A stretch of 64,000 nt of DNA from DASRWT01 sp963748485 (GTDB taxonomy: Bacteria; Methylomirabilota; Methylomirabilia; Rokubacteriales; CSP1-6): positions 74,780 to 138,779 of the forward strand of contig CAVVJF010000015.1 of assembly GCA_963748485.1 (NCBI GenBank). The letters run 5' to 3'. How positions within the stretch are numbered: the stretch's first letter is position 1; each line of letters starts with the position of its first letter. A model generated the notes under the pieces. That model was not told the origin of the DNA, did no database searches, and worked only from the letters and a program-made list of their open reading frames with translations. This document shows, one piece after another, positions 38,981-47,542 of the stretch. The translations under genes and the position numbers were made by a program.

Positions 38981-39694
38981 GTGAGCGATCGGGAGCCTCT
39001 CGCCGACGCGCTCCACGCTGTCGCCCAGACCCTTCGGCATCATCGCGACCTCGGCGTGAAGGAACTCGCGATGGGTGAGTATGCCGCCCCGTCCGTCGAC
39101 CCTGCCAAGGCGCTTGCCGAGCAGGAGGCGGCGCGCCAGGGCTGCAGGCTGTGCAAGCTCTGCCACAGCCGCACCAATGTCGCCTTCGGCTCGGGAAGCC
39201 CCCGCGCCCGGCTCATGGTGGTCGGGGAAGGCCCCGGCGAGGAGGAGGACAAGCAGGGCAAACCCTTCGTGGGCCGGGCCGGCCAGCTCCTGACCAAGAT
39301 GCTGGAGTCGGTCGGCTTCGACCGCGAGCGCGACGCCTACATCGCCAACGTGGTGAAGTGTCGCCCCGAGCGGAACCGCAATCCGGAGCCGGACGAGGTC
39401 GCGGCGTGCAACCCGTTCCTCCTCGCCCAGATCGACACGATACGGCCGTCGGTGATCCTCGCCCTCGGCAACTTCGCGGCCCAGACGCTCCTCGGCACCC
39501 GTGAGGGCATCACGAAGCTGCGCGGTCGCGTGTACGAGTACCGGGACTGCCTGCTCGTGCCGACCTTCCATCCGGCCTTCCTGCTGCGCAATCCGGGCCC
39601 CGAGTTCCGCCGCATGGCGTGGGACGACCTCAAGCTCGCTCGCCGGGAGTACGACCGCCTGACCAAGACCCCTCACCCGAACCCTCTCCCCTGA
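38981..39694 (+). CDS. Uracil-DNA glycosylase family 4 (iron-sulfur type)
   Basis: Removes uracil from DNA. 237 residues of the family 4 UDG: an Fe-S cluster is indicated by C55, C58 and the later cysteines in VVKCRPERNRNPEPDEVAAC, the active-site motif is GEGPGEEEDKQGKPFVGRAG, and the second motif is FHPAFLLRNP. It is preceded by about 45 residues of helical N-terminal extension. Like coaBC it ends PHPNPLP with its stop in a palindrome loop. GTG start. Confidence 0.92.
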   Translation: MSDREPLADALHAVAQTLRHHRDLGVKELAMGEYAAPSVDPAKALAEQEAARQGCRLCKLCHSRTNVAFGSGSPRARLMVVGEGPGEEEDKQGKPFVGRAGQLLTKMLESVGFDRERDAYIANVVKCRPERNRNPEPDEVAACNPFLLAQIDTIRPSVILALGNFAAQTLLGTREGITKLRGRVYEYRDCLLVPTFHPAFLLRNPGPEFRRMAWDDLKLARREYDRLTKTPHPNPLP

Positions 39695-39702
39695 GGGGAG
39701 AG
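39671..39702 (+). repeat. Dispersed palindromic repeat, copy 2, with the UDG stop in its loop
   Basis: CCTCACCCGAACCCTCTCCCC then TGA (39692-39694) then GGGGAGAG. The stem is 8 bp here (39684-39691 with 39695-39702) because the distal bases diverge. Same organisation as copy 1, 740 bp away. Confidence 0.75.
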
Positions 39703-39716
39703 CGCCGGGTGACGGG

Positions 39717-41561
39717 ATGATCGCCGATGTCGTCTTCGATTTGCCCCTGCGCCGCCCGCTGTCGTACGCCGTCCCACCGGACCTGAAACTCGTCTCTGGC
39801 CAGCGCGTCAACGCGCCGCTTCAAGGCCGTCCGCGCGTCGGGATGGTGGTGGGCGTCCGCGACGGCGACGCGAAGGGGCTGGCCGTCATCGAGGGCGCAG
39901 TGGAGCCGGCCGCGGTGCTCTCAGCGGCCATGCTCGGCCTCGGCCTCTGGGCGGCGGCCGAGAGCCTGTCGGCGGCCGGCTCCACCTTGGCCGCGCTCGC
40001 GCCGCCGGCGCCACGTCGCGGCGCCGCGGAGGCGGTGTCGGCGCCGCCCGAGCCCGCGCCTGCGGCCCCCGAGCCGCCACGGCTCTGGATGGACACGCTG
40101 CGGGCCGAGCGGCTGGCCGAGGAGGCCGCGCGGGCGCCCGGGCCCGTCCTGGTGGTGGCGCCCGACATCGAGTCGGCAGCGCGCTGGGCCGAACGGCTGG
40201 GTGGCGCCCGCCTCGATAGCGGAGCTCCGGAGCCGGCCCGCCGGGCCGCCTGGTTCGGGGCAATGCGGGGCCGCCCGCGCGTGGTCGTCGGCACACGCTC
40301 GGCGCTCCTCCTCCCGCTGCCCTCGCCCGCCACCGTGGCGCTCGTGGACGAGCACGACGCGGCCCACAAGCCTCCCGGCGCCCCGCGCCTGCACTCTCGC
40401 GACATCCTCATCGAGCGCGCCCGCCGCGACGGCAGCCGCCTCATCCTCCTGGCCGGCGCCCCCTCCGCGGAGACCTGGCACCGCGCCATGACCGGGGCCG
40501 TTGATTGGCGAGCCGCAGCCGAAGGCGAGGCGAGCGGATACATGATGGGGTCCCGAGCGGAGCGAGGGGGGCCTGTCGGCGGATGGCCGGAGATCATCTC
40601 CGCCGATACGCGCGGCATCCTGCCGAATCACCCCTTGACGCTCCCGCTCACGCGCGCTCTCGAGGAGGCAGCGCGCGGGAAGACGCGCGTGGCACTGGTG
40701 GTGTCGCGCGACGCGGCCGCGATGGGCTGCGACGAGTGTGGCGAGGTGATTCGCTGCGCCGAGTGCGGCGTCGCGCTGGGCGCCAGCCGGGTAGACGCGG
40801 TGCTGACGTGCCGGCTGTGCGGACAGGCCAGCGCCCTGCCGGGCGCCTGTCCGCGCTGCGGCGGCCATCGGCTCTCGCCCTTCGGCTGGAGCCCTGAGCG
40901 GGTGATGACCGCGCTGCGAAAGCGCTTCCCCCGCTTGACTGCCGTGCGCGCGGGCGCGCGCGACGCGGGCGCGGGCGCCCGCTGGGACCACGCGCAGGTG
41001 CTCGTCGGGGGGCCGGGCGTGTTGCGCGGGCTCACGCCCGGATCGCTGTCGGCCGTGGGCTTCGTCGCCCTCGACGGGCTGCTCCGCGTGCCGGACTTCC
41101 GTGCCGGCGAGCGCGCGTTCCAGGCTCTTTGGGCCGGCGCCGAGGCCGTCGGGCCCGAGGGACGCGTGATCGTCCAGACCCTGCATCCCGATCACTACGC
41201 CATCGTGGCAGCCCGCACCCGGCGGCGCGAGGCCTTCTACGAGCCGGAGCTTCGGTTCCGCACCGAGCTGGGTTACCCACCATTCCGGCGGCTGTGCCTC
41301 ATCGGCGTGGGCGGTCGCGGCGGCGACGAGGCCCGGGCCCTGCTCGACGAGTGCGGGGCGATCCTGCGCGGCATCGCCGGGCTCACAGTGTATGCGCCGA
41401 CCCCGCGCGGGGCCGGGCTGGGGCGGCGGCCCTGGTGGCGCATGCTCGTGAAGGGTCCGGACGCGCTGCCCCGGCTCCTCGACGAGCCGCTCCGCGCGCT
41501 GCTCGAGCGTCGGAGGCGGTCGGCCGGTATAATAGACGTCGAGATGGATCCAACCTTCTAA
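39717..41561 (+). CDS. priA: PriA-like primosomal protein without Walker A
   Basis: 614 residues, shorter than E. coli PriA (732). Recognisable: N-terminal DNA-binding part (VVFDLPLRRPLSYAVP), the DEEH-like VDEHDAAHK, the zinc-binding cysteines CDECGEVIRCAECG, CRLCGQ and CPRCGG, and the C-terminal LRFRTELGYPPFRRL. The segment where GVTGSGKTE should stand is absent (LWMDTLRAERLAEEAARAPGPVLVVAPDIES), so ATP-driven helicase activity is unlikely, as in actinobacterial PriA-like proteins. The last residues EMDPTF coincide with a 17-bp tandem duplication. Confidence 0.85.
   Translation: MIADVVFDLPLRRPLSYAVPPDLKLVSGQRVNAPLQGRPRVGMVVGVRDGDAKGLAVIEGAVEPAAVLSAAMLGLGLWAAAESLSAAGSTLAALAPPAPRRGAAEAVSAPPEPAPAAPEPPRLWMDTLRAERLAEEAARAPGPVLVVAPDIESAARWAERLGGARLDSGAPEPARRAAWFGAMRGRPRVVVGTRSALLLPLPSPATVALVDEHDAAHKPPGAPRLHSRDILIERARRDGSRLILLAGAPSAETWHRAMTGAVDWRAAAEGEASGYMMGSRAERGGPVGGWPEIISADTRGILPNHPLTLPLTRALEEAARGKTRVALVVSRDAAAMGCDECGEVIRCAECGVALGASRVDAVLTCRLCGQASALPGACPRCGGHRLSPFGWSPERVMTALRKRFPRLTAVRAGARDAGAGARWDHAQVLVGGPGVLRGLTPGSLSAVGFVALDGLLRVPDFRAGERAFQALWAGAEAVGPEGRVIVQTLHPDHYAIVAARTRRREAFYEPELRFRTELGYPPFRRLCLIGVGGRGGDEARALLDECGAILRGIAGLTVYAPTPRGAGLGRRPWWRMLVKGPDALPRLLDEPLRALLERRRRSAGIIDVEMDPTF
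41528..41533 (+). promoter_or_regulatory. Consensus -10 hexamer at the end of priA
   Basis: TATAAT ends 10 bases before the first ATGGATCC repeat. It could start a def-fmt transcript inside the priA 3' end. Confidence 0.45.
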
Positions 41562-41577
41562 TGGATCCAACCTTCTA
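41544..41577 (+). repeat. 17-bp tandem duplication (ATGGATCCAACCTTCTA x2)
   Basis: Two perfect, directly adjacent copies (41544-41560 and 41561-41577). Each copy begins with ATG and encodes MDPTF followed by a stop (TAA, then TAG). The first copy provides the priA C-terminus and its TAA stop. Confidence 0.8.
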
Positions 41578-41600
41578 GAGGTCGGCGCTTGCGACGACCG

Positions 41601-41653
41601 TAGATCAAATATCAGGAAGAAGACGCCCATAGATCAAAATTTCAGGAAGAAGA
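41601..41653 (+). repeat. Imperfect tandem repeat upstream of def
   Basis: TAGATCAAATATCAGGAAGA (41601-41620) recurs as TAGATCAAAATTTCAGGAAG from 41630, both followed by AGA or AAGA. The unit is about 29 bases and AT-rich, in contrast to the genome. The second copy leads into the GGGAG ribosome site of def. Confidence 0.7.
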
Positions 41654-41667
41654 GGGAGCGCTCCTAG

Positions 41668-42189
41668 ATGGCAGTCCTGCAGGTCCGCCGCTACGGCGAC
41701 CCGATACTGCGTCAGAAGGCCCAGGCCGTGGAGTCGATCACGCCCGAGCTTCGCGGCGTCATCGCCGACATGGTGGACACCATGTATCACCAGGTCGGCA
41801 TCGGTCTCGCCGCCCCGCAGGTCGGCGTCCCGCTCCGCCTCATCCTGGTCGACGACGGCAGCCGCGGCCCGCGCGCCCTCATCAACCCGACCATCGTGGA
41901 TCGGGGCGGCTCGATACGGGGCGAGGAAGGCTGCCTCTCCATCCCCGGGATCTTCGGCGAGGTGGAGCGCAGCGAGTGGGTGCGCGTGGAGGCGCTGGAC
42001 GCGGAGGGCGGACCGATCGCCTTCGAATCGCGCGGGCTGCAATCGCGCGTGATCCAGCACGAGATGGACCACCTCGACGGCGTCCTCTTCATCGACCGGC
42101 TGCCGCCGGTGACCCGGGATCGGATCAAGAAGAAGATCCAGAAGGAAGGGCTCCCCGCGGAGGCGCCCCACCACGCTTTCGCGCTCTGA
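41668..42189 (+). CDS. def: Peptide deformylase
   Basis: Removes the formyl group from nascent proteins; Fe(II)/Zn enzyme. 173 residues with all three motifs: GIGLAAPQ (44-51), EEGCLSIP with ligand C89, and QHEMDHLDG with H131, E132 and H135. The ATG is preceded by a GGGAG-like ribosome site, unlike most unit-opening genes here, and by the two tandem duplications. def-fmt-rsmB follow in the classic order. Confidence 0.96.
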   Translation: MAVLQVRRYGDPILRQKAQAVESITPELRGVIADMVDTMYHQVGIGLAAPQVGVPLRLILVDDGSRGPRALINPTIVDRGGSIRGEEGCLSIPGIFGEVERSEWVRVEALDAEGGPIAFESRGLQSRVIQHEMDHLDGVLFIDRLPPVTRDRIKKKIQKEGLPAEAPHHAFAL

Positions 42190-42199
42190 CGGGGCACGG

Positions 42200-43132
42200 T
42201 TGCGGGTCCTCTTCTACGGGACGCCGGCCTTCGCCCTGCCCACCCTCGACGCCCTGCGCGAGCGGCACGAGATCGTCGCGGTGGTCACCCAGCCCGACAA
42301 GCCCGCCGGCCGCGGCCACCGGCTCGGCTCACCACCCGTGAAAGAACGGGCGATCGCGGCGGGCCTGCCCGTTCTGCAGCCCCCGCGCCTCCGCGATCCC
42401 GGGTGGCCCGAGCGGATTGCCGAATTCCAGGCCGACGTGGCGGTGGTGGTGGCGTTCGGTCAGATCCTGCCCAAGGCCGTGCTGGACGTGCCCGCGCGCG
42501 GCTCCATCAACGTGCACGCGTCGCTGCTGCCCCGCTACCGGGGGGCTGCGCCCATCGCCTGGGCCATCATCCGCGGCGAGCGCGAGACCGGCATCACCAC
42601 CTTCCAGATGGATCCGGGCATGGACACGGGCGAGATGCTCCTGCGCGAGGCGACGCCCATCGGCCCCGAGGAGACGGCGGGCGAGCTGGCCTCGCGCCTT
42701 GCTTCGCTCGGCGCCGGCGTGCTGCTCCGGACGCTGGCGCGGCTCGACGACATCGTGCCCGAACGGCAGGACGCGACCCAGGCCACCCTCGCCCCGCGGC
42801 TCAAGAAGGAGGACGGCTGGCTCCGCCTGGCCGAGCCCGCTCGCGCGCTCGCCGCGCGCGTGCGCGGGTGCAATCCCTGGCCGGGCGCCGCCCTCGCCGC
42901 GCCGGGCGGCCGGCTGATGCTGTGGCGCGCAACCGTGGTGCCTCACGTGGTCGCAGCTTCTCCCGGCACACTCGTCACGATCGGGCCGGGGGCCATCGCC
43001 ATCGCCACCCGGGACGGCCTGCTCCTGCCCGTGGCGGTGCAGCCCGAAAACCGCAAGGCGATGGCCTGGGAGGACTATCTCCGCGGCGCCCGCCTCGGGC
43101 CAGGCGATCGGCTGACGGAGGTCGCGGCGTGA
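42200..43132 (+). CDS. fmt: Methionyl-tRNA formyltransferase
   Basis: Formylates initiator Met-tRNA using 10-formyl-THF. 310 residues. LFYGTPAFALPTLDAL at the N-terminus, the formyl-THF signature INVHASLLPRYRGAAPIAWAI (its N, H and the later D of the DTGEML block form the active site) and the C-terminal anticodon-side OB fold (GCNPWPGA). The start is TTG at 42200; no ATG or GTG lies at a matching position. The stop overlaps the rsmB GTG. Confidence 0.95.
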   Translation: MRVLFYGTPAFALPTLDALRERHEIVAVVTQPDKPAGRGHRLGSPPVKERAIAAGLPVLQPPRLRDPGWPERIAEFQADVAVVVAFGQILPKAVLDVPARGSINVHASLLPRYRGAAPIAWAIIRGERETGITTFQMDPGMDTGEMLLREATPIGPEETAGELASRLASLGAGVLLRTLARLDDIVPERQDATQATLAPRLKKEDGWLRLAEPARALAARVRGCNPWPGAALAAPGGRLMLWRATVVPHVVAASPGTLVTIGPGAIAIATRDGLLLPVAVQPENRKAMAWEDYLRGARLGPGDRLTEVAA

Positions 43133-44487
43133 GCCCGGTGCTCCGCGCCGGCCCCGTGGCCCAGGCGCGCTTCGAGGCGCTGAAGATCCTCGTGCGCGTG
43201 GAGAGCGATCGCGCCTTCGCCGACATCGCGCTCGAGCACGCCCTCGAGCGCGCGGCGCTGGAGCCGCGCGATGCCGCGCTCTGCACCGAGATCGTCTACG
43301 GCACGCTGCGGTGGCAGCGTCATCTGGACTGGCGGCTCGCCGCGCATCTGCACCGACCGCTCGCGCGGCTCGATCCCTGGGTGCGCGCCCTCCTCCGCCT
43401 CACCGCGTACCAGGTGCTCTTCCTCGACCGCGTGCCGCGCTGGGCGGCGGTGGACGAGGCGGTGAGCCTGGCCAAGCTGAAGTCGCGCGTACCGGGGCCG
43501 GCGGAGTTCGTGAACGCGGTGCTGCGGGCGCTTACGCGCGTCCCCGGCGCGCCCGCTCTGCCCGCCGATCCCGTCGAGGCGGCCGGCGTGCGCTGGTCCT
43601 ATCCTGACTGGATCGTCGCGCGGTGGATGGCGCGGTACGGGGCCACGGAGGCGGAGGCGCTGATGGCGGCGAGCAACGAGCGGCCGTCCATCGCGCTCCG
43701 GGCCAACCGGCTCCGCATCGACCGCGAGGCGCTCGCCGCGCGGCTGCGCGACGAGGATCTCGCCGAGACGCGTCCCACCGCGCTCGCCCCAGAAGGGCTC
43801 GTGCTCGAGAAGGGAGCCGTGGGCCGGCTCGCGCCCTTCGCGGAAGGCTGGTGTACGGTGCAGGACGAGGCGTCCATGCTGATCGCCCGGCTGCTGGACC
43901 CCCAGCCGGGAGAAACGGTAGCCGACACCTGCGCGGCGCCGGGGACCAAGGCGACCCATCTCGCCGAGCTGATGGACAATCGCGGGCGGCTCGTGGCCTT
44001 CGACCCGCAAGCGGCCCGCCTGGCCCTGCTCGATCGCGGCGCGGCGCGGCTCGGCATCACGATCGTCCAGAGCCACGTGGGCGGCGCGGCGGCGCTGGCT
44101 CCCCGCTGGACCGGGCGCTGCGACCGTGTCCTCGTGGACGCGCCCTGCTCCAACCTGGGTGTGCTGCGCCGCAATCCCGAGGTGAAATGGCGGCGCACCG
44201 AGGAGGATCTGCGCCGCCTGCGGCAGAAGCAGCGGACCATCCTGGACGCGGCGGCGACGATGACGAAGCCGGGCGGGCGGCTCGTCTACGCCACCTGTTC
44301 GCCGGAGCCGGAGGAGAACGAGGACGTGGTGGGGCCGTTCCTCGCGGCGCACGGTGAATGGGCGGTGGACCACCCCGAGGGGTTTCCGGTGGTCCCGGAC
44401 CCGCAGGGCATGATCCGCCTCTTCCCGCACCGCCACGGCACCGACGCCTTCACCGCGGTGCGCCTGCGGCGGCGCGGGCGCGCGTGA
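43129..44487 (+). CDS. rsmB: 16S rRNA m5C967 methyltransferase RsmB
   Basis: 452 residues: an N-terminal NusB-like RNA-binding domain (ALKILVRVESDRAFADIALEHALE) and a C-terminal Rossmann methyltransferase. SAM motif ADTCAAPGTKATHLAELM, catalytic cysteines C340 in DAPCSNLGVLRRNPEVKWR and C390 in YATCSPEPEEN. The start is the GTG at 43129 overlapping the fmt stop (GTGA). In many genomes rpe follows nearby; here a 3.5-kb accessory patch intervenes. Confidence 0.94.
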   Translation: MSPVLRAGPVAQARFEALKILVRVESDRAFADIALEHALERAALEPRDAALCTEIVYGTLRWQRHLDWRLAAHLHRPLARLDPWVRALLRLTAYQVLFLDRVPRWAAVDEAVSLAKLKSRVPGPAEFVNAVLRALTRVPGAPALPADPVEAAGVRWSYPDWIVARWMARYGATEAEALMAASNERPSIALRANRLRIDREALAARLRDEDLAETRPTALAPEGLVLEKGAVGRLAPFAEGWCTVQDEASMLIARLLDPQPGETVADTCAAPGTKATHLAELMDNRGRLVAFDPQAARLALLDRGAARLGITIVQSHVGGAAALAPRWTGRCDRVLVDAPCSNLGVLRRNPEVKWRRTEEDLRRLRQKQRTILDAAATMTKPGGRLVYATCSPEPEENEDVVGPFLAAHGEWAVDHPEGFPVVPDPQGMIRLFPHRHGTDAFTAVRLRRRGRA

Positions 44488-45578
44488 GCCGGCGCGCGAG
44501 CTGGCTGGGCATCACGGGCTTCGCGCTGGGCGTGATCTCCGTGCTCCTGGGCGCCGCCGGGGTGGGCGCCGTGCTGTGCCTCTGGTATCCCTCGATCCTC
44601 ACCACCCCCGCGTTGCGCGACGTGTACGACATGCGGTGGATCCGCTGGATCATCAAGGCGGGGCTCCTCACCGGCTTCGTTTGCGGGATGGCGAGTCTTC
44701 TCATCAAGCGGCGGAAGGCCCTCGGCTTCACCGGGGCCGCGCTGGCCACGCTGGCGACCCTCATGGGCGGCTCGCAGGTGGAGGTGAGTACGCCGGTGCG
44801 CCCGTCCGATCACCTGGGGCTCGACTGGTTCCTGATCAACCTCGTCATCCTCGCCACCCTGTTCGTGCCGATCGAGGCGCTCTTCGCCCGGCTCCCCGCG
44901 CAACGGGTATTCCGTAAGGGCTGGAGCACCGACCTCGCCCACTTCGCGGTGAGCCATCTCCTGGTGCAGGCGACGGTACTGCTCACCCTCGTTCCCGCGG
45001 CCATCGTCTTCCGGTGGGCGGTGAGCCCCGCGCTCCAGGCCGCGGTGGCGGGCCAGCCGTCGTGGCTACAGTTTGTCGAGATCATCGTCATCGCCGACCT
45101 CACCCAGTACGGCACGCATCGGCTCTTTCACGCGGTGCCGTGGCTGTGGCGGTTTCATCAGGTGCACCATTCGAGCGCGGAGCTCGACTGGCTCGCCGCC
45201 TCGCGGCTCCACCTGGGGGACATCGTGGTGACCCGGGCCGTCGGCTTCGTCCCCGTGTACGTGCTCGGCTTCTCCACCGGCCCGACCTACGCCTATCTCG
45301 TGTTCGTGTCCTTCCTCGCGATCTTCATCCACGCCAACGTGCGATTCCGCTTTGGGCCCCTGCGCTGGCTGGTGGCGACCCCTCAGTATCACCACTGGCA
45401 TCACGCGGCGGAGTCGGACGCGGTGGACAAGAACTTCGCGGTGCACCTGCCCGCGATCGACTGGGTGTTCGGCACCTACTACCTGCCGGGAGAGCGGTGG
45501 CCCGTCCGGTACGGCCTCGAGGGCGATCCCGTCCCCGAGGGCTACGCCCGTCAGCTGGCTTATCCGTTCCTTCGCTGA
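44484..45578 (+). CDS. Sterol desaturase / fatty acid hydroxylase family membrane protein
   Basis: 364 residues with about seven hydrophobic segments and the di-iron histidine boxes of the family: THRLFHAVP, HQVHHSSAELDW and YHHWHHAAE. These proteins hydroxylate or desaturate lipids in the membrane. The first 110 residues (SRRASWLGITGFALG onward) form an extra membrane region before the catalytic domain. The GTG start overlaps the rsmB stop, so the gene is attached to the housekeeping operon. It converges with the CarF-like gene and their ends overlap by 19 bases. Substrate unknown. Confidence 0.85.
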   Translation: MSRRASWLGITGFALGVISVLLGAAGVGAVLCLWYPSILTTPALRDVYDMRWIRWIIKAGLLTGFVCGMASLLIKRRKALGFTGAALATLATLMGGSQVEVSTPVRPSDHLGLDWFLINLVILATLFVPIEALFARLPAQRVFRKGWSTDLAHFAVSHLLVQATVLLTLVPAAIVFRWAVSPALQAAVAGQPSWLQFVEIIVIADLTQYGTHRLFHAVPWLWRFHQVHHSSAELDWLAASRLHLGDIVVTRAVGFVPVYVLGFSTGPTYAYLVFVSFLAIFIHANVRFRFGPLRWLVATPQYHHWHHAAESDAVDKNFAVHLPAIDWVFGTYYLPGERWPVRYGLEGDPVPEGYARQLAYPFLR

Positions 45579-46285
45579 CGCGGGACGAAGCGCGGCGCCG
45601 TGTCCGACATCGGCAGGCCGAGCGCGACGAGCCCCTTCTCGAGTAGAGGGAAGAACCCCACCTGATCGAGCGGCGCGTTGAGCCAGCCCGTGGCCACGCA
45701 GTAGGCCTCCGCCTGGGTCCGGTGATGGGCGGCGTGGCGGTGGGGGCGGAGGATGAGGCCGGCTGCCTGCAGACGGGGCACGAACGCGGGAACGACGGCA
45801 GCGTGGGCCCACTTGTGTAGCTGGTTGGTGATCACAGCCACGACGGTGAAGACGAGCAGGCCAGCGTAGCCACCGATCCAGACGGACCCGGCCGGCGGCG
45901 CGGGCAGCAAGGCGACGAGGGCGAGCAGGGGTGCCAAGGCGAGGCAGCTGTTGCCGGCGATCTCGGCGAAGCCGTGGCGGGTCATGGCCAGCGGGTCGCG
46001 GTGATGCTCGCGGAACGGCAGGATCAGCACCCGGCCGATCAGCGGAGTGTCCTCCTCGAAGAACGTGTCGCAGAACCAGTGGACGATGCCCGACATGAGA
46101 TCGCCTGCCAGGTAGCCCACCATCGCTCCCAGCGCGGTCAGCCACCAGAAGCTCGTGGTGAAGCCATCAGCCGCGACGAGGCGGCGAGCGAGGAGGAGCC
46201 AGAGAGCGGAGGACACCGCGATGGCCGTCCACTCCATGAGCGTTTGCCAGGGCAGCCGCTGGGGGTGAGCCTGCGCTTGTTGCAT
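45560..46285 (-). CDS. CarF/TMEM189-type (plasmanylethanolamine desaturase-like) membrane protein
   Basis: 241 residues resembling the Kua/CarF/TMEM189 family, whose studied members introduce the vinyl ether bond of plasmalogens. Histidine-rich motifs are visible: SGIVHWFCDTFFEEDTP, REHHRDPLAMTRHGFAEI, HKWAHA and HRHAAHHRTQAEAYCVATGW, with four hydrophobic segments between. The ATG at 46285 was chosen because a TAGAAT element ends 7 bases before it; the long open frame further upstream is non-homologous. Its pairing with a second membrane di-iron enzyme hints at lipid modification. Confidence 0.8.
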   Translation of the reverse strand: MQQAQAHPQRLPWQTLMEWTAIAVSSALWLLLARRLVAADGFTTSFWWLTALGAMVGYLAGDLMSGIVHWFCDTFFEEDTPLIGRVLILPFREHHRDPLAMTRHGFAEIAGNSCLALAPLLALVALLPAPPAGSVWIGGYAGLLVFTVVAVITNQLHKWAHAAVVPAFVPRLQAAGLILRPHRHAAHHRTQAEAYCVATGWLNAPLDQVGFFPLLEKGLVALGLPMSDTAPRFVPRQRRNG

Positions 46286-46292
46286 TGCCCGA

Positions 46293-46298
46293 ATTCTA
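46293..46298 (-). promoter_or_regulatory. -10 element of the CarF-like gene
   Basis: On the minus strand TAGAAT ends 7 bases before the ATG at 46285, again a leaderless arrangement. The 184-bp gap to 46469 is the divergent promoter region for this gene and the lipoprotein gene. Confidence 0.45.
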
Positions 46299-46469
46299 CC
46301 CGGAGGGTGGCCTGTCGGGAATTCCCTACCCGGTCGGCCGGTCGCAGGCCACCGCCCCCCGCGGTCGGCGCAGTCGCAAGCCTTGAAATTCCGCGCTTCC
46401 GGCCCGTCCCGGGCGTTATCGGCGGTTGGCATCGCCCGTGCTGAAACAAGGCCCAACGGAGGTGAGCCG

Positions 46470-46751
46470 ATGAGTGACACGAACGTGCGTTCCAGACTGT
46501 TCTCCGCCTTCACGGGCGCGACGGTGGCGCTGGCGCTCGGGGGCTGCATCTACTCGTCCGAGAAGGTCACGGAGAAACAGGTGCCGGCCGCGACGCCCGT
46601 GGTCGTAGCGACCTCGGGCGATCGCGTGGTGACGTATCCCGAGGGCCGCTATCAGTTGTACGGCGATGGCAAGTCGGTTCCGTACTACTGGGTTTGGATC
46701 CCGAGTGGCACCACGCCACCGGTACCGCCTGCTCCTCCGCGCCTGCCGTAA
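46470..46751 (+). CDS. Small lipoprotein (93 aa)
   Basis: 93 residues with a lipoprotein signal: hydrophobic FTGATVALALGGC with the lipobox Cys at residue 26. The mature part is about 67 residues, including RVVTYPEGRYQLYGDGKSVPYYWVWIPSG and a Pro-rich tail. Function unknown. Its ribosome site GGAGG at 46458-46462 is one of the better ones in the window. The next, damaged, gene starts inside its 3' end. Confidence 0.75.
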   Translation: MSDTNVRSRLFSAFTGATVALALGGCIYSSEKVTEKQVPAATPVVVATSGDRVVTYPEGRYQLYGDGKSVPYYWVWIPSGTTPPVPPAPPRLP

Positions 46752-47542
46752 CGTCGGCGCGCTGGCCGCCGTGCTCGTCCTGTCCCTCGGGGCAGGCGAC
46801 GCAGCGCGCGCGGAACCGGTGGCGGTGCGGTTCATCGAGGGCGTGACGCGGGGGTTCCTCACCGTGCACGGCCTCGACGGCAAGAGCCTCGGGCAGGGTG
46901 ACATCACCCAGCTCTCGCGCAACGGCCGGCTAGAGAGCCGGATGGTGCTGCGCTTTCTCGATGGCTCGCTTCACGACGAGGAAGTCGTGTTCACCCAGAA
47001 CAAGGCCTTCGCGCTCGTGAGCTACAAGCTCACCCAGAAGGGCCCGTCGTTCCCTGAAGCGATCAAGGTGTCCTTGATGCGGGAGACCGGCGAGTACCTG
47101 GTGCAATCGCGCAAGGCTGGCGACAAGAAGGAGGAGGAGCATCGCGGCAAGCTCGAGCTGCCCGCCGACACGTATAACGGTCTCCTGCTCGACGCTAGTC
47201 CGGAATCTGCCGCCCGGACAGTCGGCCTCCGTCCACATGGTTGCGTGGACGCCGAAGCCACGCCTGATCGGGCTCGACATCACACCGGCCGGCGAGGATC
47301 CGGGGAAGGTCGGCGCGGAGACGCGCCCCTCGCGGCGCTACCAGATGAAGCCCAAGCTCGGGCTCGTGCTCGGGACAGCGGCCGCGGTGACGGGCAAGAC
47401 GCCTCCCGACCAGTTCTGCTGGGTTCTCGCCGACCCAGTCCCGGCCTTCGTGGCGTGCGAGGCGCCGCTGGCAAGCGACGGGCCCGTGTGGCGCATTGGC
47501 GTGGTCAGCCCCGTCCGGCGCGTGCCGGTGACGCCACGATGA
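46705..47542 (+). pseudogene. Exported protein of unknown function interrupted by one frameshift
   Basis: Frame 1 gives a signal peptide (VGALAAVLVLSLGAGDAARAEP) and about 150 residues of mature domain to YNGLLLDA near 47200. The sequence then continues convincingly only one frame over: VRNLPPGQSASVHMVAW, PKPRLIGLDITPAG and on to a stop at 47542. One extra base near GCTAGTCC (about 47196-47203) explains the switch. Restored, the protein would have about 278 residues; I do not recognise the family. The true start is uncertain (GTG 46705 or ATG 46666). Sequencing error is as likely as a real mutation. Confidence 0.6.
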
